Shown: one piece after another, positions 42,775 through 56,644 of the stretch | Layout: each line of letters starts with the position of its first letter | Position numbering within the stretch: the first letter of the stretch is position 1 | From: Haliotis asinina | Taxonomy: Eukaryota; Mollusca; Gastropoda; Lepetellida; Haliotidae | NCBI RefSeq assembly: GCF_037392515.1 | Contig: NC_090281.1 | Coordinates: forward strand, 51,190,753 to 51,254,752 | Direction: 5' to 3' | DNA: 64,000 nucleotides | Translations under genes and position numbers: made by a program | The notes under the pieces: generated by a model | What the model saw: only the letters and a program-made list of their open reading frames with translations | What the model was told of the DNA's origin: nothing | Databases searched by the model: none

Positions 42775-42905
42775 TGATGCATATTAACAGGTCCATGATG
42801 CGCACCGTCATGTTCATGCTGTTGATCACCTGTTTGGTCCGAACTCCATTTTTCACATACCGTCTTCATATAGCAGGAATATTACTGAGTGCCATGTTAA
42901 AAACA
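42775..42905 (+). repeat. SINE-A 3' half
   Basis: catgttcatgctgttgatca, cctgtttggtccgaactcc and atagcaggaatattactgag are recognisable. The head is replaced by the trinucleotide repeat and the tail by an A/C-rich stretch. Confidence 0.75.
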
Positions 42906-42919
42906 AAGAAACATAGAAA

Positions 42920-42980
42920 AAACAAACAAACAAACAAGCAACAACAACAACAACAACTACTACTACTACTACTACTACTG
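42920..42980. repeat. (ACAA)n, (CAA)n, (CTA)n compound repeat
   Basis: acaaacaaacaaacaa passes into acaacaacaacaac and then a CTA run, just downstream of a SINE-A 3' end, where such tails often seed microsatellites. Confidence 0.9.
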
Positions 42981-45975
42981 CAGTTGTGTACCTGATGCCT
43001 ATCACGGTATTGTCTGGTCTCTGATAATGTTAGTCTAGACATGTTTCATGACTTGACACGAGGCAGTAACATTCTTCACCCATCATCTACTACGGTGCTC
43101 TGCATTGTGCTGTTACGCTGATCCAAGCAACGTTGAGCAGACCTTCACATCTGCGCTCTTATACCCACTGACGTTACAAATCTCGTGCTAAAACGCGCTC
43201 TCTGAGATTCTATGCCATTGTTTAACATGGATGTCCCATTCAGACACACTATTGTGATTGTGCAGAGACCCGTATACTGTTGCAAAACGCCAGGCAGGGC
43301 AACAGCAAGTACAGTTGTATAACGTCATTTGGTATAACTCTGAGATCAAACTACCGAACTGCTGCTCTCCAGGAAGCGGTCTGTAGACGCCGTCTACGAC
43401 TGAACCAACACACAAATGTACTGAAAGATTTGAATTAATTTTAATTTAATCAACTTTGATACAAACCTCCCTTACCTCCAGCATGTTTATCAGATCCAAG
43501 TGGCTAGTACGTTCACCCAGTAAAACTGAGATTAACATAATGAATATACGATCATTATCTCTGTTCAACGACATTAAAAAGGTGCAAGGGTTCGAACCAC
43601 CACATGCAGTACAAATGAATGTTCAGGCATGTATCTCACGTGATCTAAATATTCATCTGGACGCTATGTTTATCCTAACAATACTCCCACAAGTGGAAAC
43701 CCTTAAGGAACAATTTACATTTTCGTTCCTACACTAAACCTATTCCCCATTTACAAAATATACCAAAGGACGCACAAATAATTCAGTAAGATTACACTCC
43801 ATCTAAAAGCGACCATATTTGTAAAGGTTCCTCAAACTCCAAACATTGTACCGAACTCGGCATCCCGCGATCTTATCCGAGTTTGAGAACAAGTGCCAAT
43901 GTTTCCTTAACATATATACTTTCTGTGAGCACAGGGCTTGGTGGCAGATTTGATTAAAGGGATAATGTATACGACATGTAATTGTGTTTACATTGAATTA
44001 ATACTAAGTGGATAGACCGTGGTTATTTACTTTTGCTATAATTGTAATAGCGCCACAAAGATTAAATAAACGAGGAGACTTGCCGCAGTAACTGAAGCGC
44101 CACTAAAAGCTGAGCACATATTTTGCGAATTTCAAAGCCTCCGTTTTTCTTTTCTTTCATATTGTTCTCATTAAAAATATTATTTAAAACGCTCAATGAC
44201 TTTAATATTTCTTTTTTTCCAGTCTTATTTTTCCAATCTTATTCAAATATCAGAATTAAGATTTCGCGTTATTGATCGTTTTCGAAATAAAGTTGACTTT
44301 TTAATGTAGCATTTTTTTTCTCTGTTGATATTTGTATAACACTTCAAATGAGCTGTTGTCGACCTTTTTTAATAGATGAATGATATTCTTTCTAATAGTA
44401 ATTTGAGACCTGCCCATTTGTCTCTTGTTACCCTCTCCTTCCTGTTATATATTCGGCATCTGTAAACGTTAATTTGAGTTAATTTAGTCTTTGAAGTTGA
44501 ATGACTTTTCATATATAATTCCCAAATAAGATAATGAACTAAAACCTTTACAGAAATATTATGAAAATATCATCTTATTGAAAATATTAATTTTCAGACA
44601 ATTTGGATGACAGCGCACAAATCCCAACAAACCTTCGGACGTTTCGTTAACTCGGTAATCAGATCACAATCGGGTATAACTTTAACGTCTTGTTTCTCAC
44701 ACTTCAGTCGCAACATTGCAGGACAACCTATCTAATAATAATTTTCCGGTAGAGATAAATTTTCCCACACGCACCAAACTCTCGAGCAACCTTCTTCTTC
44801 ATCTCATGGAATATGGCGTGAGACAGGGTTATACTCTTCCCTCTTCCCCTCTGCCAGTCTCCGCCAGTGAGAGGTGTTTCAAAGGTTGCGCATATGTCTC
44901 CTTTCCGACGCCGCACTGTTGTGAACTGCTTGCAGGAATCTGTCAAACTTGATAGATACTGTATCTGGAAATTCCAATCGAATAAGATACATGTTCTCCC
45001 CATCTGGAATAATAGGTGGCGAAAAGGCCGACTCTGCGGTGACATCTTGGGAGGTTCGCCTCAACCATCCGTTCTTGGAGTCGACCAATGGAACAATAAC
45101 TCCCCTGTGAATTCCAATGCGACCTAGCATCTGATATGAATATTCCGCTATTTACACCCAACACATCTGGACTCTTTAGATGCGCCTATCTACATTAGCT
45201 TCGGTGGATATAAAAACACAAATATCCATTCTCTAAATGTGACTAACGCGCGGATATTTAGACAAATCTGGACGTTTTCCCTTCTCCCCATGTCGGGATC
45301 CCGGACCGGCTAAGTATTTCTAAATAAACCCACCGACTGGTTATTGCGCTTCTACAATGGAAGGGCGAGTATGCCTGATGGAAATTCATAAGCGGCCTGC
45401 CAGTGTGTGGAATATGGTTCTGAGAGGGAGCCGGTCGGTGGTAGTTTGATATTTTGCGGGTGTCTACAGGAACATAAATACCAAGCTGTCATAGAGGTTT
45501 CGCCCCACAGATTGACTGAGTATCAGCCGAGTGGAGTCCCTCGTTGTGCACTTGATGTAACATTTCATGTAAACTTTCTGTCAGATCACGATCGGAAGCG
45601 GCTTCTTGTCAGATAACATTGTTTCTGGATGCCCGGATCCACACTGAGATTTACAGTCCGGAAGAAAAACGTTTCGAGTTATCAAATAATCTATTCTTGA
45701 ACGAAAACAGCATTTTCAAGAGGAAATGCACATTTGAATGGTGCACGAAGAAGTCTCTGGAGTTTCTCGGGCAGAGACGTCGGGAGGAATTTGAAATGTG
45801 ATTTGAATTTGAGAACATTTCAGTATTCAGGTAGTGAAGACACTTATTTGAAACCACATTACTTTTTTGGGAACGTTTGCAGCTTCTGGGTTATTGAAGT
45901 TCATATTCTATGTTTAGTTGCATTTTCAGTGAAATGTTTAGTGTAAAATACCACAGAGAGAGAAAAAAAACAAAG
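42981..45975. other. Intergenic, no gene supported
   Basis: Positions 43780-44700 are AT-rich. Positions 44740-45640 are more complex, with overlapping short frames on both strands and CpG-bearing words (ctaacgcgcggatatt near 45243). No domain or splice pattern is convincing. Confidence 0.45.
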
Positions 45976-46014
45976 ACACGCGCGCGCGCGCGCACACACA
46001 CACACACACACACA
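45976..46014. repeat. (CG)n(CA)n microsatellite
   Basis: acgcgcgcgcgcgcgc passes into a CA run. The alternating CG run is strongly Z-DNA prone and unusually CpG-dense for the area. Confidence 0.95.
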
Positions 46015-46034
46015 TGTAGTTGGTTGGGGGTTCT

Positions 46035-46130
46035 AGTGGCTGGTAGGCCCGTGTTCTTTTCCCCACTTGGCTACAATGTGTCAAAACCGATTCCTGAGTA
46101 CCCACTGTGATATTGGAAAACGCGACGTAA
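46035..46130 (+). repeat. SINE-B fragment, diverged
   Basis: ttccccacttggctacaatg, then tgtgatattggaaaacgcga match the B-box-to-tail part of SINE-B. The A-box side is decayed. Confidence 0.6.
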
Positions 46131-46606
46131 AAAGACAATACTACCTCTTTATACCAATGACGAAGTAATAACAAATACATGTTGCAGAAATACGAGCCGA
46201 ACATGTATTCACGTGTATTTTGGTTATAACGTCTTCTACATAAATATTTATGAAATATGTGCTCCTACTTCATAGCGATTGAAAGGATATGTTGAAGTTT
46301 CTGTCACTGATTGGCAGTCTGTTTTGTTTTTTTCACGAAGAACTAATGAAGACACGTTTACTTATATATTTACATAAGGTACAATGCTGGGATAACATGA
46401 GGGAAATACATTTAGAATCTGGCAGAATCCAGTCACAGCGAAACAAACACGATCTTGTTTGGATGCTCGCCTTCTTTCTGCATACTAATACTAAAACCCT
46501 CTGCTTTATAATAAAGTGTTTCCCAGCCAGTTTTGAACTTTTAAATATAGTAAATACTGGAAATTTGACCTTTTCCAGCCCATTGAAATATGTTACTGTC
46601 TCTGGG

Positions 46607-46738
46607 GCGGTAGGGTAGCCCAGTGGTTTAATTGTCCGCTCGTCCGACAAGGGTTCCATTCTCCACAACATAATATGTGAAGCCCATTTCTGGTGATACT
46701 GATAGAATATTGCTAACAGCAGCTAAACTCACTCACTC
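46607..46738 (+). repeat. SINE-B, internally deleted
   Basis: Head gcggtagggtagcccagtgg, B box aagggttccattctcc, gtgaagcccatttctggtga, gaatattgctaacagc and tail taaactcactcactc. It is shorter than the 3.3 kb copy through internal loss. Confidence 0.85.
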
Positions 46739-48286
46739 ATTGTTACTGTCTGTACTGCAGTTTGCATGACATATAGCCAAATTGCTTTGTATTTCTTTTG
46801 TGTGTAAATAAGTAACTCAGAACGCCGATTTTTGAAGTGAAGTAATTGTAAATGGACTGTTAGACCATGTACAGTTCGTTTTAGCCTAATGGATTGTCTC
46901 CCTTAAAATGACATCTTTTCAATATGCTGCTCGGTATTTTCGCGATATCTTATCAAATACGTAGAATAGTTCCATCAGAGAACAAATTCATGGACGGTTG
47001 TTATGAGGTTAACTCGCTAGAGTATACACTTCTCCTTATCCTGTCAGCCGCTGTTGAAACGTTTAAGTGACATATTTAGATAATAGACATGTCGATGGAC
47101 AGACGACACATCATCAGACCAGAAACCGTCCCTTCAAAGAAGCACGCCGGGAACGTGTCACATGGATCGAACCTTTGACCTTGACCTCAGTACAACATTT
47201 TCAGGTTGTTCTGTTCGCCGATCTTAGCTGAGTAGACGACGGGCCTTTCGTACTGTTAAGGACTCTCCCGCCAAAATGCAGCTGCGGTTTCGACGCCATT
47301 TTATATGTAACTGGTCGTCTGCTGAACAGGGTTCCCAGGTACCCGGATGATGGCTCCGGAATTCAATGAGTGACTTTCGATTAGCGAATTGTTTCTTCCA
47401 ATAGCGAACAGATTGATAAAGGAGGAATTTCAAGCTCGTGTGCCTCTGTCCCCTCCTTACCCCTTTCGGGCAGGAGGGTCGGTGCTAATCACGACGAATA
47501 AACACCAGCCACAGTTGGAGCAGACGTAAGAGGGACACTAATTCCCTACCATAATCTATAATCCTCCCGCCATCCAAGACGGCGAGGGTAACAGGTGACA
47601 GTCTTTGGGAACAATCTTCTTCGGGTCCAGTGGGCTAAATTGACGTCATGGTTCGTCCGACGTTGATGGATGAGTAGACGCGAGTGCGGAAAATTGTATA
47701 GAATTGACAAACGGGTGTGTGGATTGTATACAAGTGTGGTTTAAGGGTGTCTGAGGCAAGTCAAGGGCCTGAGGAGTATCAATGCACGGGTGGTTTGTGT
47801 TTTTTGTCACGTAGCGTCTGCTAATGCTGGACTTATCGTCTGCTATTGATTGGCATTCTTTGGCTTTGGTCTGGTTGATCTCGATGTGATATGGCTTTGA
47901 TATTATGTGTTTGATTGCTTGGAAAAAGTAACAAAGATAAAAAAGATTCGTTTTTGCTTGTGCCGCAGACGTGCGGCATGGTGCAATGTTTTGTTGATAC
48001 GTAACCGTATTTGTTTGGAATACAATGTGGAGGTTCATGCAGTAGACTTTCGCTCAGAAATAAGATGGTGGTCATAGATTCCATACCGATGATAACGTAT
48101 CAGTTTCTAAAACAGAACAGAAAAAACAAACAAAAACAAATGAAAGGCATAGAAACAGTATGTGCGACATGGATACGTAGAATAGCATCCACTCTCGGAA
48201 AGGAACATATTTTATAGAAAAGAACTCTTCCTAAATCATCTTGAAAGACATAACAGAATGAAGTCTAGAGACTTCCTTCATTTGCA
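46739..48286. other. Intergenic, one perfect CRE
   Basis: TGACGTCA occurs at 47641-47648. Positions 47220-47480 are complex in composition. The 130-codon - strand frame at 47646-48038 (Thr/Ser/Pro/His-rich) has no recognisable domain. Confidence 0.45.
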
Positions 48287-48292
48287 GAGAGA

Positions 48293-48366
<74 letters not shown>
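48287..48366. repeat. (GA)40 microsatellite
   Basis: About 80 bp of GA with one cagaga interruption near 48305. Arg/Glu open frames across it are artefacts. Confidence 0.96.
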
Positions 48367-48369
<3 letters not shown>

Positions 48370-48518
48370 GCATGGCTGTATTCTGTGCATTTCATTCAGT
48401 GTCAGACGATATGTACATCATTTATGTATCGTTGTTATCCACCCTGATAACGTGACAAGCACTTCCTGCATGGATGACTGTGCCTTTCCGATGTTCCCAG
48501 GTGTTATCACGTGCATCC

Positions 48519-48536
48519 TTACGTCACATGACGTAA
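48519..48536. promoter_or_regulatory. Inverted pair of bZIP-type half palindromes
   Basis: ttacgtcacatgacgtaa is a nearly perfect 18-bp palindrome combining TTACGTCA and TGACGTAA, words bound by CREB/ATF and PAR-type bZIP factors. A CACGTG-like tcacgtgc lies about 12 bp upstream. Confidence 0.4.
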
Positions 48537-48902
48537 CTGTACACCTAGTAGCGACCGTGATATATGTTAAAGAAGACGTTAGACTCTTGGATAGCGGCGT
48601 ATTTTCATCGTATGAAGTTTGACTTAGGCTGTATTGTATATAGCCACGGCCTGTCTTTGCTCATGCTTCCTACCATATTTATTTTTTTACGTAATGATAT
48701 ATAATATTCTTGCCATTGTTCTTGTCATAATCATTATTCGTATATTTTTCTGAATATAAAATGTTTACACTAGTCGGACTGAAACGTCTCAATGTGATTA
48801 TTCTATAATAATGAATGTTGTTCCGGGAATATTTCATTCTTCATTTCTGTGAACACGAAATGTTTGTTCTAGTTAGACAAGAACGTTTCCAAGTAATTGT
48901 CT

Positions 48903-48945
48903 TCTAAACCAACCAACCAACCAACCAGTCAACCAACCAGCCAAC
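48903..48945. repeat. (CCAA)n repeat
   Basis: aaccaaccaaccaaccaacc followed by diverged copies ending near accagccaacgg. Confidence 0.88.
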
Positions 48946-49960
48946 GGATCCATCGACCATCACGAAAGTCAAGTATCCTGCAAATCGTTGTCTAACGTAC
49001 TCATTTATGCCAGGATTGTCGTGACCACAACAGTATAATCATCATGAGTAGATTACGTCTGGCAGCAGGTGGCTATTAAGCCCATGTTGTTATATTTTCA
49101 TACAGTATTAAGTAATCTCGCGATGAAGATAATCGGTAATGAGGTTCACGTGAGTCAGGGGGTAAACATCGCTCAGACCATGTGCACCACGACATGTGTG
49201 ACCGATACACGGTTTATATCACAGACGACACGCTGGCCACCACAGCTGGGGCCCCTCAGTGTGAACAGGTGACAGCAACTTGGAGACTATGCTTGATGAC
49301 GCATGATGTGATGGAGTACAACTTTAACGTGGAGAGCAACCAATCCATCCCATCTTCATCATTGGTTAGGACACATGTCAATAGAGATGTCTTATTGGTG
49401 ATATTTTTTCGTTGTGGAGTTACTATTTACACGTATTCTTTGCTAAGTCTCAGTGTGGTTCGTTGCTGTGATAAACACTGCATTATCAGTGAACGTTGTC
49501 TAAAGTGTTCTCCAATGTATGATCCGTAGTGTGAAAGAAAGAAATATAACGTCTGTTTCTTGGAATTTTATCAACGGTAGTTTTCATTGGCTGAAAATAA
49601 TAACCTTCTGTTCATACAGTTCAGTTGTTATTACGAGCAATGCACATCTTGTTGGGATATTTTAATGTTTTGCAACATATGTATCGTGATTTTACATTGA
49701 CTAGTTATGTCAGATGCACCAGCCATCGGGGCCACGATGAAACACTTTTATAAAATTGTATTTCCTCGTAGGGCTCCAATAAATAATGAACATACTTCCT
49801 GGTATTGCTGGTTTGTTTTTGGATTATAGGTTATACAAGCATGAATTGTTATCGAATAAATTTTAACTCTGCGGATACTTCTTTGTATATTTCAAGACAT
49901 TCATTCATGTCTAGTCGGTCTCAGAGTCCCTGAACCACATTATTTTTAATACTTCAATAG

Positions 49961-50123
49961 TGAGTGAGTGAGATTTAGTTTTACGCCGCTTTTAGCAATA
50001 TTCCAGTAATATCACGACACCAGACACCAGAAAATGGGCTTCACGCATTGTACCCATATGGGGAATCGAATCTGGGTCTTCAGGGTGACGAGCGAACGCT
50101 TTAACCACTAAGCTACCCCGCAG
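49961..50123 (-). repeat. SINE-B, near full-length
   Basis: Complement of the family from tail (tgagtgagtgagatttag) through cagaaaatgggcttcacg, B box ggggaatcgaatctgg and head cgctttaaccactaagctac. It is one of the better preserved copies. Confidence 0.9.
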
Positions 50124-52063
50124 CCTCCAATACTGCCAAGCCCTCTGTGCAATGCTAAAGCCGTATATGAATGAAGCAAGTCTGGATTCCCTCAGGTTCT
50201 GAATATCTAGCCCCCCTGTGCTCCTTTTCAGTTTATATGGGTTAGTTTGTTACTATCAAAATTATCGATATCCAGGGACTAAGCATTAATCTACTTTTTA
50301 TGTGACCCGTGTAATTATCTGGTCATGTATATGTATGCTCACTCAACTCGGCTTTCTGATGACACGCATTGCTCCGAACTGTGCATGGCTGGCCATAATA
50401 CTGGGTGCCAAATTGACTTTTTCAAAAAAGTCAGATGCACTTTTCCAACAAATTTCAACAAAGATAAACCATTTCTGATCTAATGAACATCGTCATTGTT
50501 GACCAGTTTAGAAATGAAACTTCATATTCATATTCTTCCAAAACGGCGACTTATCACACACAGTGCCTATGTCAACATGTCTCCATCTGCCCAGAAACAA
50601 CGAATGAGCCATTTGAACTTGTAGGCATATCTCCCAAACCCATGACGTCACATGACGTCATACACACATTTGTCAGAATCAGCACGCCTCCTACCGACCA
50701 GTTTATACAACCTTCGCCCTTGCCCGTGTCACCTATTGTCACGCGATACTCATGGGAAATGGCTTGTTTTGAAAAACAACGAAATCATCCGGTGTTGGTA
50801 GTCGTGGATGGACACAATGTCACCGATCTTGGTCAAATTGGTTGTGTGAGTTGCGGAAATTGTTTGTAACTTTTTACCGGACGCGCAATTCATATTTGTT
50901 TTCTTTTCAGTTTGTCGGTGTCCCAGAGATGAATACCTGGTTATTAACATAAAATGAGAGGATAGGTCAGGACTTTGAAATTCAATTCTAATGCGTTTTA
51001 GCGAATTAAATTGGATGAAGATTTGATGGTCGCTTCATAGTTTTGTAAATAACATTTGTGCGTCAGAAATTGACACGCTATTGCACTGCAATGAAAGCAC
51101 AAAAAGCATTAAACTGCGAATTGTTGTGTAAGCTGTCATGGAAAGGATTACACATGTTCTTGGAAATACTGAATGGGCGACGCAACCGTCGTGAGAGAAA
51201 GCCTAATGATTTCGTCATACATGTGTTTGGTGTTCAAAGGATTAGCATCCTTAGTAGTAAAAGGAAATTGAATCACAGACCATATACGATTATGACTGCT
51301 GTTTAACTAATGGATAGAAAGGAAATTGTGTCCATCCACAAATTGTTGTATAGTTTTGTGACTTTAGAAGCCTCCAAGTATTTTAATAAGTGTTTCAATT
51401 CTGTTAAAGGTGTGTGAAATTAATTGTAAATTCTATATTGCACTTGAAAAAATATGTTCATCTTTACTGGTTTTACCCCAATTCTTTCAAACTGCACCTA
51501 CAATAACTAGCCTGCACGAACATTCTCCCTGAAGACCTCAGTTTACATCAACACACATTTGAGAACTTACGCAAACTCGGAAACGAATTCTACGACACAT
51601 CAAACACTGGGCAAATTAAATCCTGCGAGCGCTTCGAGACGTTTGTAGAAGCCTGTTTTGAAGAAACACATGTTTTGTTTAGGTTACATTATTTTAAAGA
51701 GGGGGATTTTCAAATAAAAGATACAAGATTAGAAACACACGTTAAACAACAGGAAACACAATCCCGCCCCCTATTGGGATTGTTAGCTGATGACGTATAA
51801 TGGTGGGTAGCCCCAGGCGACTCGCACGAACTGTGTGACCATATGGGTATGGGTTATCTCCCTTGCATAACCGTATCCTGAAGTACGAAATTTAGCGAAT
51901 AGATCCAGAAAATTCATTGAAATTATTTATTGTTACGGCCGTCATGTACTAATGACAAACTACGTCATTGAATAGTTAAATATTTCGTCTAGTTTCAGAA
52001 AAATGGTTCGGAGGGATTTTTTATTAATATTTTTTTGCGTTGATGTCTGTGTTGGAGTCTGTG
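50124..52063. other. Intergenic; tandem CRE pair at 50643-50660
   Basis: The 128-codon + strand frame at 50483-50869 starts with ATG but has no recognisable domain, signal peptide or splice neighbours. Two perfect TGACGTCA palindromes lie inside it. The 51.0-51.3 kb frame of 82 codons is also unrecognised. Confidence 0.45.
50643..50660. promoter_or_regulatory. Two perfect CRE palindromes, 10 bp apart
   Basis: TGACGTCA at 50643-50650 and 50653-50660, one DNA turn apart, which would place two bZIP dimers on the same face. Binding is inferred from the consensus only. Confidence 0.45.
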
Positions 52064-52125
52064 TACCCATACGGGGAATCGAACCCGAACGCTTTAATCA
52101 CTGGGCCACCCCACAACCCCGTTTA
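52064..52125 (-). repeat. SINE-B head fragment
   Basis: acccatacggggaatcgaac followed by gctttaatcactgggccacc is the complement of the tRNA-like head; the remainder is missing. Confidence 0.7.
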
Positions 52126-55100
52126 GGTGTGTTGACAAACTGTCCATGTGTGGATATACACATAAACAAAATTCACAACCAACTCATAGCTAAGAGACAC
52201 ACAATCGCTCTCGTACAAAGAAAGCTTCTCGGGGACTCCTTTCCCAAATATATTAAAGTGTATACAACTTTAGATATTTCTCACAAAGGTTGCAGATAAA
52301 AGCATAATCCTAAAGGTCATCACGTGGCGTTCTCATACGCCGTGCACGTGCGATAATAGCCATTTAAAAAGACGGCCTCCTCTTATCTCTTTACTGTATG
52401 CTGGACTAACGATACACCCAGAGAACCAGCGGAATCAGAGCGATTACAACACAACGATAAAAACAAACATTTGGCCAAATCTCCTTTGGACGTTGATGTT
52501 TTTGGAAGAAACAGAAAACCCGAGCTGTTTGCTCCATCGTTTGCAGGATGAACACGTGTTGGGTCCGGTCTATCGCAAACATATTGTACAGGCCACAGCT
52601 CTTGGAGGAAACGGATTTTTTGTTTCTGGAACATGAGCCCTCCGACAAATATCTAGCATGTTACATCTTCTTTGTTTCTGCAGTGCTGTCTGCCCCGGAG
52701 TCAAGGGGGGAGGAAGATAGAGAGAGATTCTCTTTATTGAAAGAACACTCTGTTATCTCCAGATACATGCCAATATCCTGCAGACGACATCATTCTCCCG
52801 CGCTTTTTCCTTCTCGTCTGCTTCAGCAGATGCGGTGTCTGTTTCCGACAAGAACGTATCTTTGTTTTCTATCGGCCTATTTCTAGGGGCTCACACATCC
52901 CCTGCTGGTTCAAGGTCTCCGACGGCTCTGTACTATTCCTCGAATGACCGCCCACCCCCGGGCAGGATTCACTTACGATGGGGAAGGGGGAGGGAGAACT
53001 GCGGGTAGTACATCTGACACTTACAACACAAGGAGGGTGGAAACTTTCTGTATGAACAGACTGGAGATAATATAAAAACAATATTTTTAGTCATGGATAT
53101 TCTGTTTCCTGGATAATGACATCGATCCAAGAAACCTGTCTCGGAACCTGCACGAAAATCGGGGTCTTAGGTTCTAAAATATGTTCTAAGGGTATTTCTT
53201 CACATGATATAACTTTCACTTTTTGAACTACAATATGTGACTCTTTTCAAAGTAACTAAAGTTCTTTTGAAATATTTAACTGCCCCATGTTCAAAATATT
53301 AAATTAATATAATCTGCTTTTTAAGATTATTGATAAGAGTCCTGAAGTTTTCCTAAAAGCAGCCATTTCATTATTTTATAAGAGCGTTTAAGGACCAACT
53401 CAGCTTAAGTGTTCGCAGTGGCAATTTAAGGACCAAAGAAGTTATTCCTAGATGAACCTACAAGGAGTACAGGAGTTATTTTTGAGACAGTATTTGAGGA
53501 CCACTTAAGCTGTTCTTGCAATAGCGATTCATAGAGCCAGCCCAGTTAGGCTTATAATATACAAACAGATGGGATCTTGGTCTTGAAACTATCCACATGT
53601 CGATCGCGAGGATATCTTCAGTTCCTCCAAAGAGATCAGATGAGACATAAACCGCCTCCCCTCACCCTGTTCTCATAACATCTTCTCGCAAACCCACCCC
53701 GTATGGAAGGAAGGGGATGGGGTCAGGGCGGAGACAGAATGGCACCGGAAGTCAACGGTTCCTGGTAGACCACACCGGAAGTGAATCGAATGACGATACT
53801 TTGGAAAATGATGTTATTTTAGTTTATGAGAATAGCAATTTGGTAATGAAAGGAGGAAGGTGATATACGAATGTTGTTCTGTTTGAAAAGTGAGCATCTG
53901 GCAGATTCTGTGAATGTGTGAATGCTGATTCATTACATTGTTTGACATTCAAAGGGCCAATGTGTGAACTATTCGAAATATCACAGTCTCGAAAATGTAC
54001 TTCATCAAGAAGTACAATAACATACTAACGATTAGAATTTACATTAAATATGCGGCAATACAATAATCATTTTCAGAATCTCTAAAGTAACTAATGGAAT
54101 TTCAGAAAGATCAATATTTATATTTGACGTTTTAACATTGGTGTTTATCGTTTCCATAAATGTTGCCACATCATCTATATGGTAACATAGTCCAGTAAAT
54201 TCCCCGGGGATATGGACACGTTGTAGTTTACCCCGCGAAACGCAGTAGGGGCCAAGGGGAGGTAACCCAATACCGTCTGTACGACCTTCAGAAAGCGCCG
54301 TAGTTGCAAGATATAAACAATTTGTTCAACGGAATCAAGCTTCGATTGTCTGAGATAGGTGAATGGAAGGGGGAGAAATATGTCTGCGACGGGGCATTCT
54401 CTGTTGATAGAAGCGGAATAGCTGCCAGGAACTGCAATCAGATATCTTGGATAGGCTTTCCTTCTCATGCGTGTGGTATTCGCGTATGGTTGTCGATACA
54501 CATATACAAATAACACATGCCCTGGATCGGTGTTTTCACTTCAACCGCGATACCTTTTCTTTCCTAAATGTACATTACGGACCGGTATATGTGTTAGGAT
54601 CGCTGGAGGTGTTCAAAATAAGACTGTTTGACAGAAGAGTGGAGAAGGCAATGGAAACAAGGTGGGACATTCTTCAGCAAGTATTGCATCTGGGGTCGGG
54701 CATCTTTGAGGGTGTCCGCAATGGATGCAGCCGTTTTCAGCTTATTGATTCAGGGTGTTGGTGGGGAACCTGATCCGCCACCAACGAGCTGCAAGCCGTG
54801 TGCTGGTGAGGGGCCATTAGGGACTGAAGGGTTTGCTATTTGGGAAGGTATGCAGTGCTGGATGGGACGGGTGTTGAACCTACATCGACATTAAAACTAT
54901 TCTAGACGGCAACTGTTTTAGTTTTCGTTATCAATTACACTGCATTCCATCTTCGTGAGACTGTTGTATGTGGCCCATTGATCTGTTTACACAATAACTC
55001 AAGATTGGCGATTACCTGCTATCCCGAAATCTCGTTTGGAGTAACTGACAGGTAAATCGGGTAATTTCATGACTCTAAGTGTCCATTGGATGGATATGAA

Positions 55101-55416
55101 CGAATTTATGTGATTTAATGCATGACCGAAACCATGCATTTTTGTATCATATTTACCGTTGCCGTTATGTCCCTATCGAACCAATGATCCCAACTGTCCT
55201 ACACAAAAGGAGTATCGAACGTCTGCTTCTTTGACAATTTCTATGGTTCATTTGTAATATCCTGGCGGGCATTTACATTGTCAAATATGATTCCGTTGGG
55301 ATTCGGAATTAAAGCATGTCCCATTAACATATGTCGTTTCGCTCGCGGGAGGTAATACCGTAAAACATACAAAAAAACGACAACATTACCAGTACAGACC
55401 AAAATCCCCTCTTCCT
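52126..55416. other. Gene-free stretch, complex sequence
   Basis: No repeat families and no convincing frames. A G-rich run (ggggaagggggaggga, 52980-52995) could form part of a G-quadruplex. Positions 53370-53520 contain repeated ttaaggacca words (about 53388, 53426, 53487). Confidence 0.45.
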
Positions 55417-55463
55417 CCCCCCCCCCCCCCTCAAACATCCAACAAATAATAATAATAATAACA

Positions 55464-55526
<63 letters not shown>

Positions 55527-55529
55527 ATA
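55417..55529. repeat. Poly-C tract and (AATA)n microsatellite
   Basis: A C run of about 14 (55417-55430), then aat repeats (55446-55460) and a long aaat run to 55529. Such flanks often end retroposed copies, but no SINE head is visible upstream. Confidence 0.95.
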
Positions 55530-55944
55530 GAAAGACTTAAATATTGATAAATATTTAAATATTAATAACAAATGCCAAAAATATATGGACAAAGATAGAA
55601 TACAATACTAAGAATTTGAATTGTTAATTTTAAAAAAAAGCCATGATAAAATATGCGAAATACTGTAATTGAATAAAAACAATTCGTTTAAAGAAGAAAT
55701 TAAGATCATATAAATGCAAACAAAAACAATATTATCGTATGTATTTTATTAACCATATATTTATTCAACGTGTTCACAGGAAAAGGAGAATTGGGGTAAG
55801 CCTACGTTCTACCATCCGGCAGACATCTTTTAGCTGCAATCTTTGTATTACATAGTATTCTGTAATGGGCATATATCTTTATCAAGTTTCATTTTCGGAG
55901 AAGCTAATAATAAATACATCAAAATGGCGTTCTTATTCGTGGGT

Positions 55945-56110
55945 AGGGCGGTAGGATACTCTAGTGCTTAAAGTGTTTGCTCGTCACGTCGAACACACAC
56001 CAGCACTACGGACACTGCTTCAATCAGTATTATGGGTTTCTTAGAAAATATGCAACGTCCCAATGGAATGGAATCCTGTGAAATTGGAATCGCAGCGTAA
56101 TAAACATATA
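55945..56110 (+). repeat. SINE-B, diverged
   Basis: ggtaggatactctagtgctt, aaagtgtttgctcgtcacgt and a decayed B-box region. The 3' module appears only as aattggaatcgcagcgtaa. Confidence 0.7.
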
Positions 56111-56644
56111 TTCCATATCCTGAAATTAATTTCAAGCGTTCATGGGAAACAAGGGTGTTTCTTTGTGGCCTGATGAGTACAGACTTCTCAGTATTTCAAA
56201 ACAGCAAAGCAGCATAGGGCCTGTGTTTGCAACAATATAGTACATGTATTAGTAAAATATTTATTAAAGTGTCACGCCCACAACATTAAAATACAGAATC
56301 GGATAAAACATTCAAAAGGGAATGCGTCCAGCCATACCTGGGCTTGCACTATAAATACACGATAACTAGATTAATGGTACACACTTGATAGAATATAATA
56401 TGGGAGATAGAAATATTAGCAACAAAAGAGAAAGAACTATTATAAGTGGCGATGATTCATGAAATCAGAATCTAAGTGCAACCTGCAACCTTAATCACTT
56501 AACACTTATTCCATATTCGAAAGTTTTGGAACTGACTGAAATAGGGAAGAAAAACGCAGATTTAAATACTCTCTTTCCATAAAATACGTATCTTAATACT
56601 AGAAAAAATTATGTTATATCAGCGAGCGTTTGACAGAGTGTGGG

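Noticed and set aside
42547..42869. Leu/Pro, Ser/Gly and poly-Val frames
   Set aside because: Translation of a CTA/CCA trinucleotide repeat in different frames.
47646..48038. 130-codon minus-strand frame
   Set aside because: Low-complexity Thr/Ser/Pro/His content, no domain, overlapped by another open frame.
50483..50869. 128-codon plus-strand frame starting with ATG
   Set aside because: No recognisable domain, no signal peptide, no splice partners; length is possible by chance in this window.
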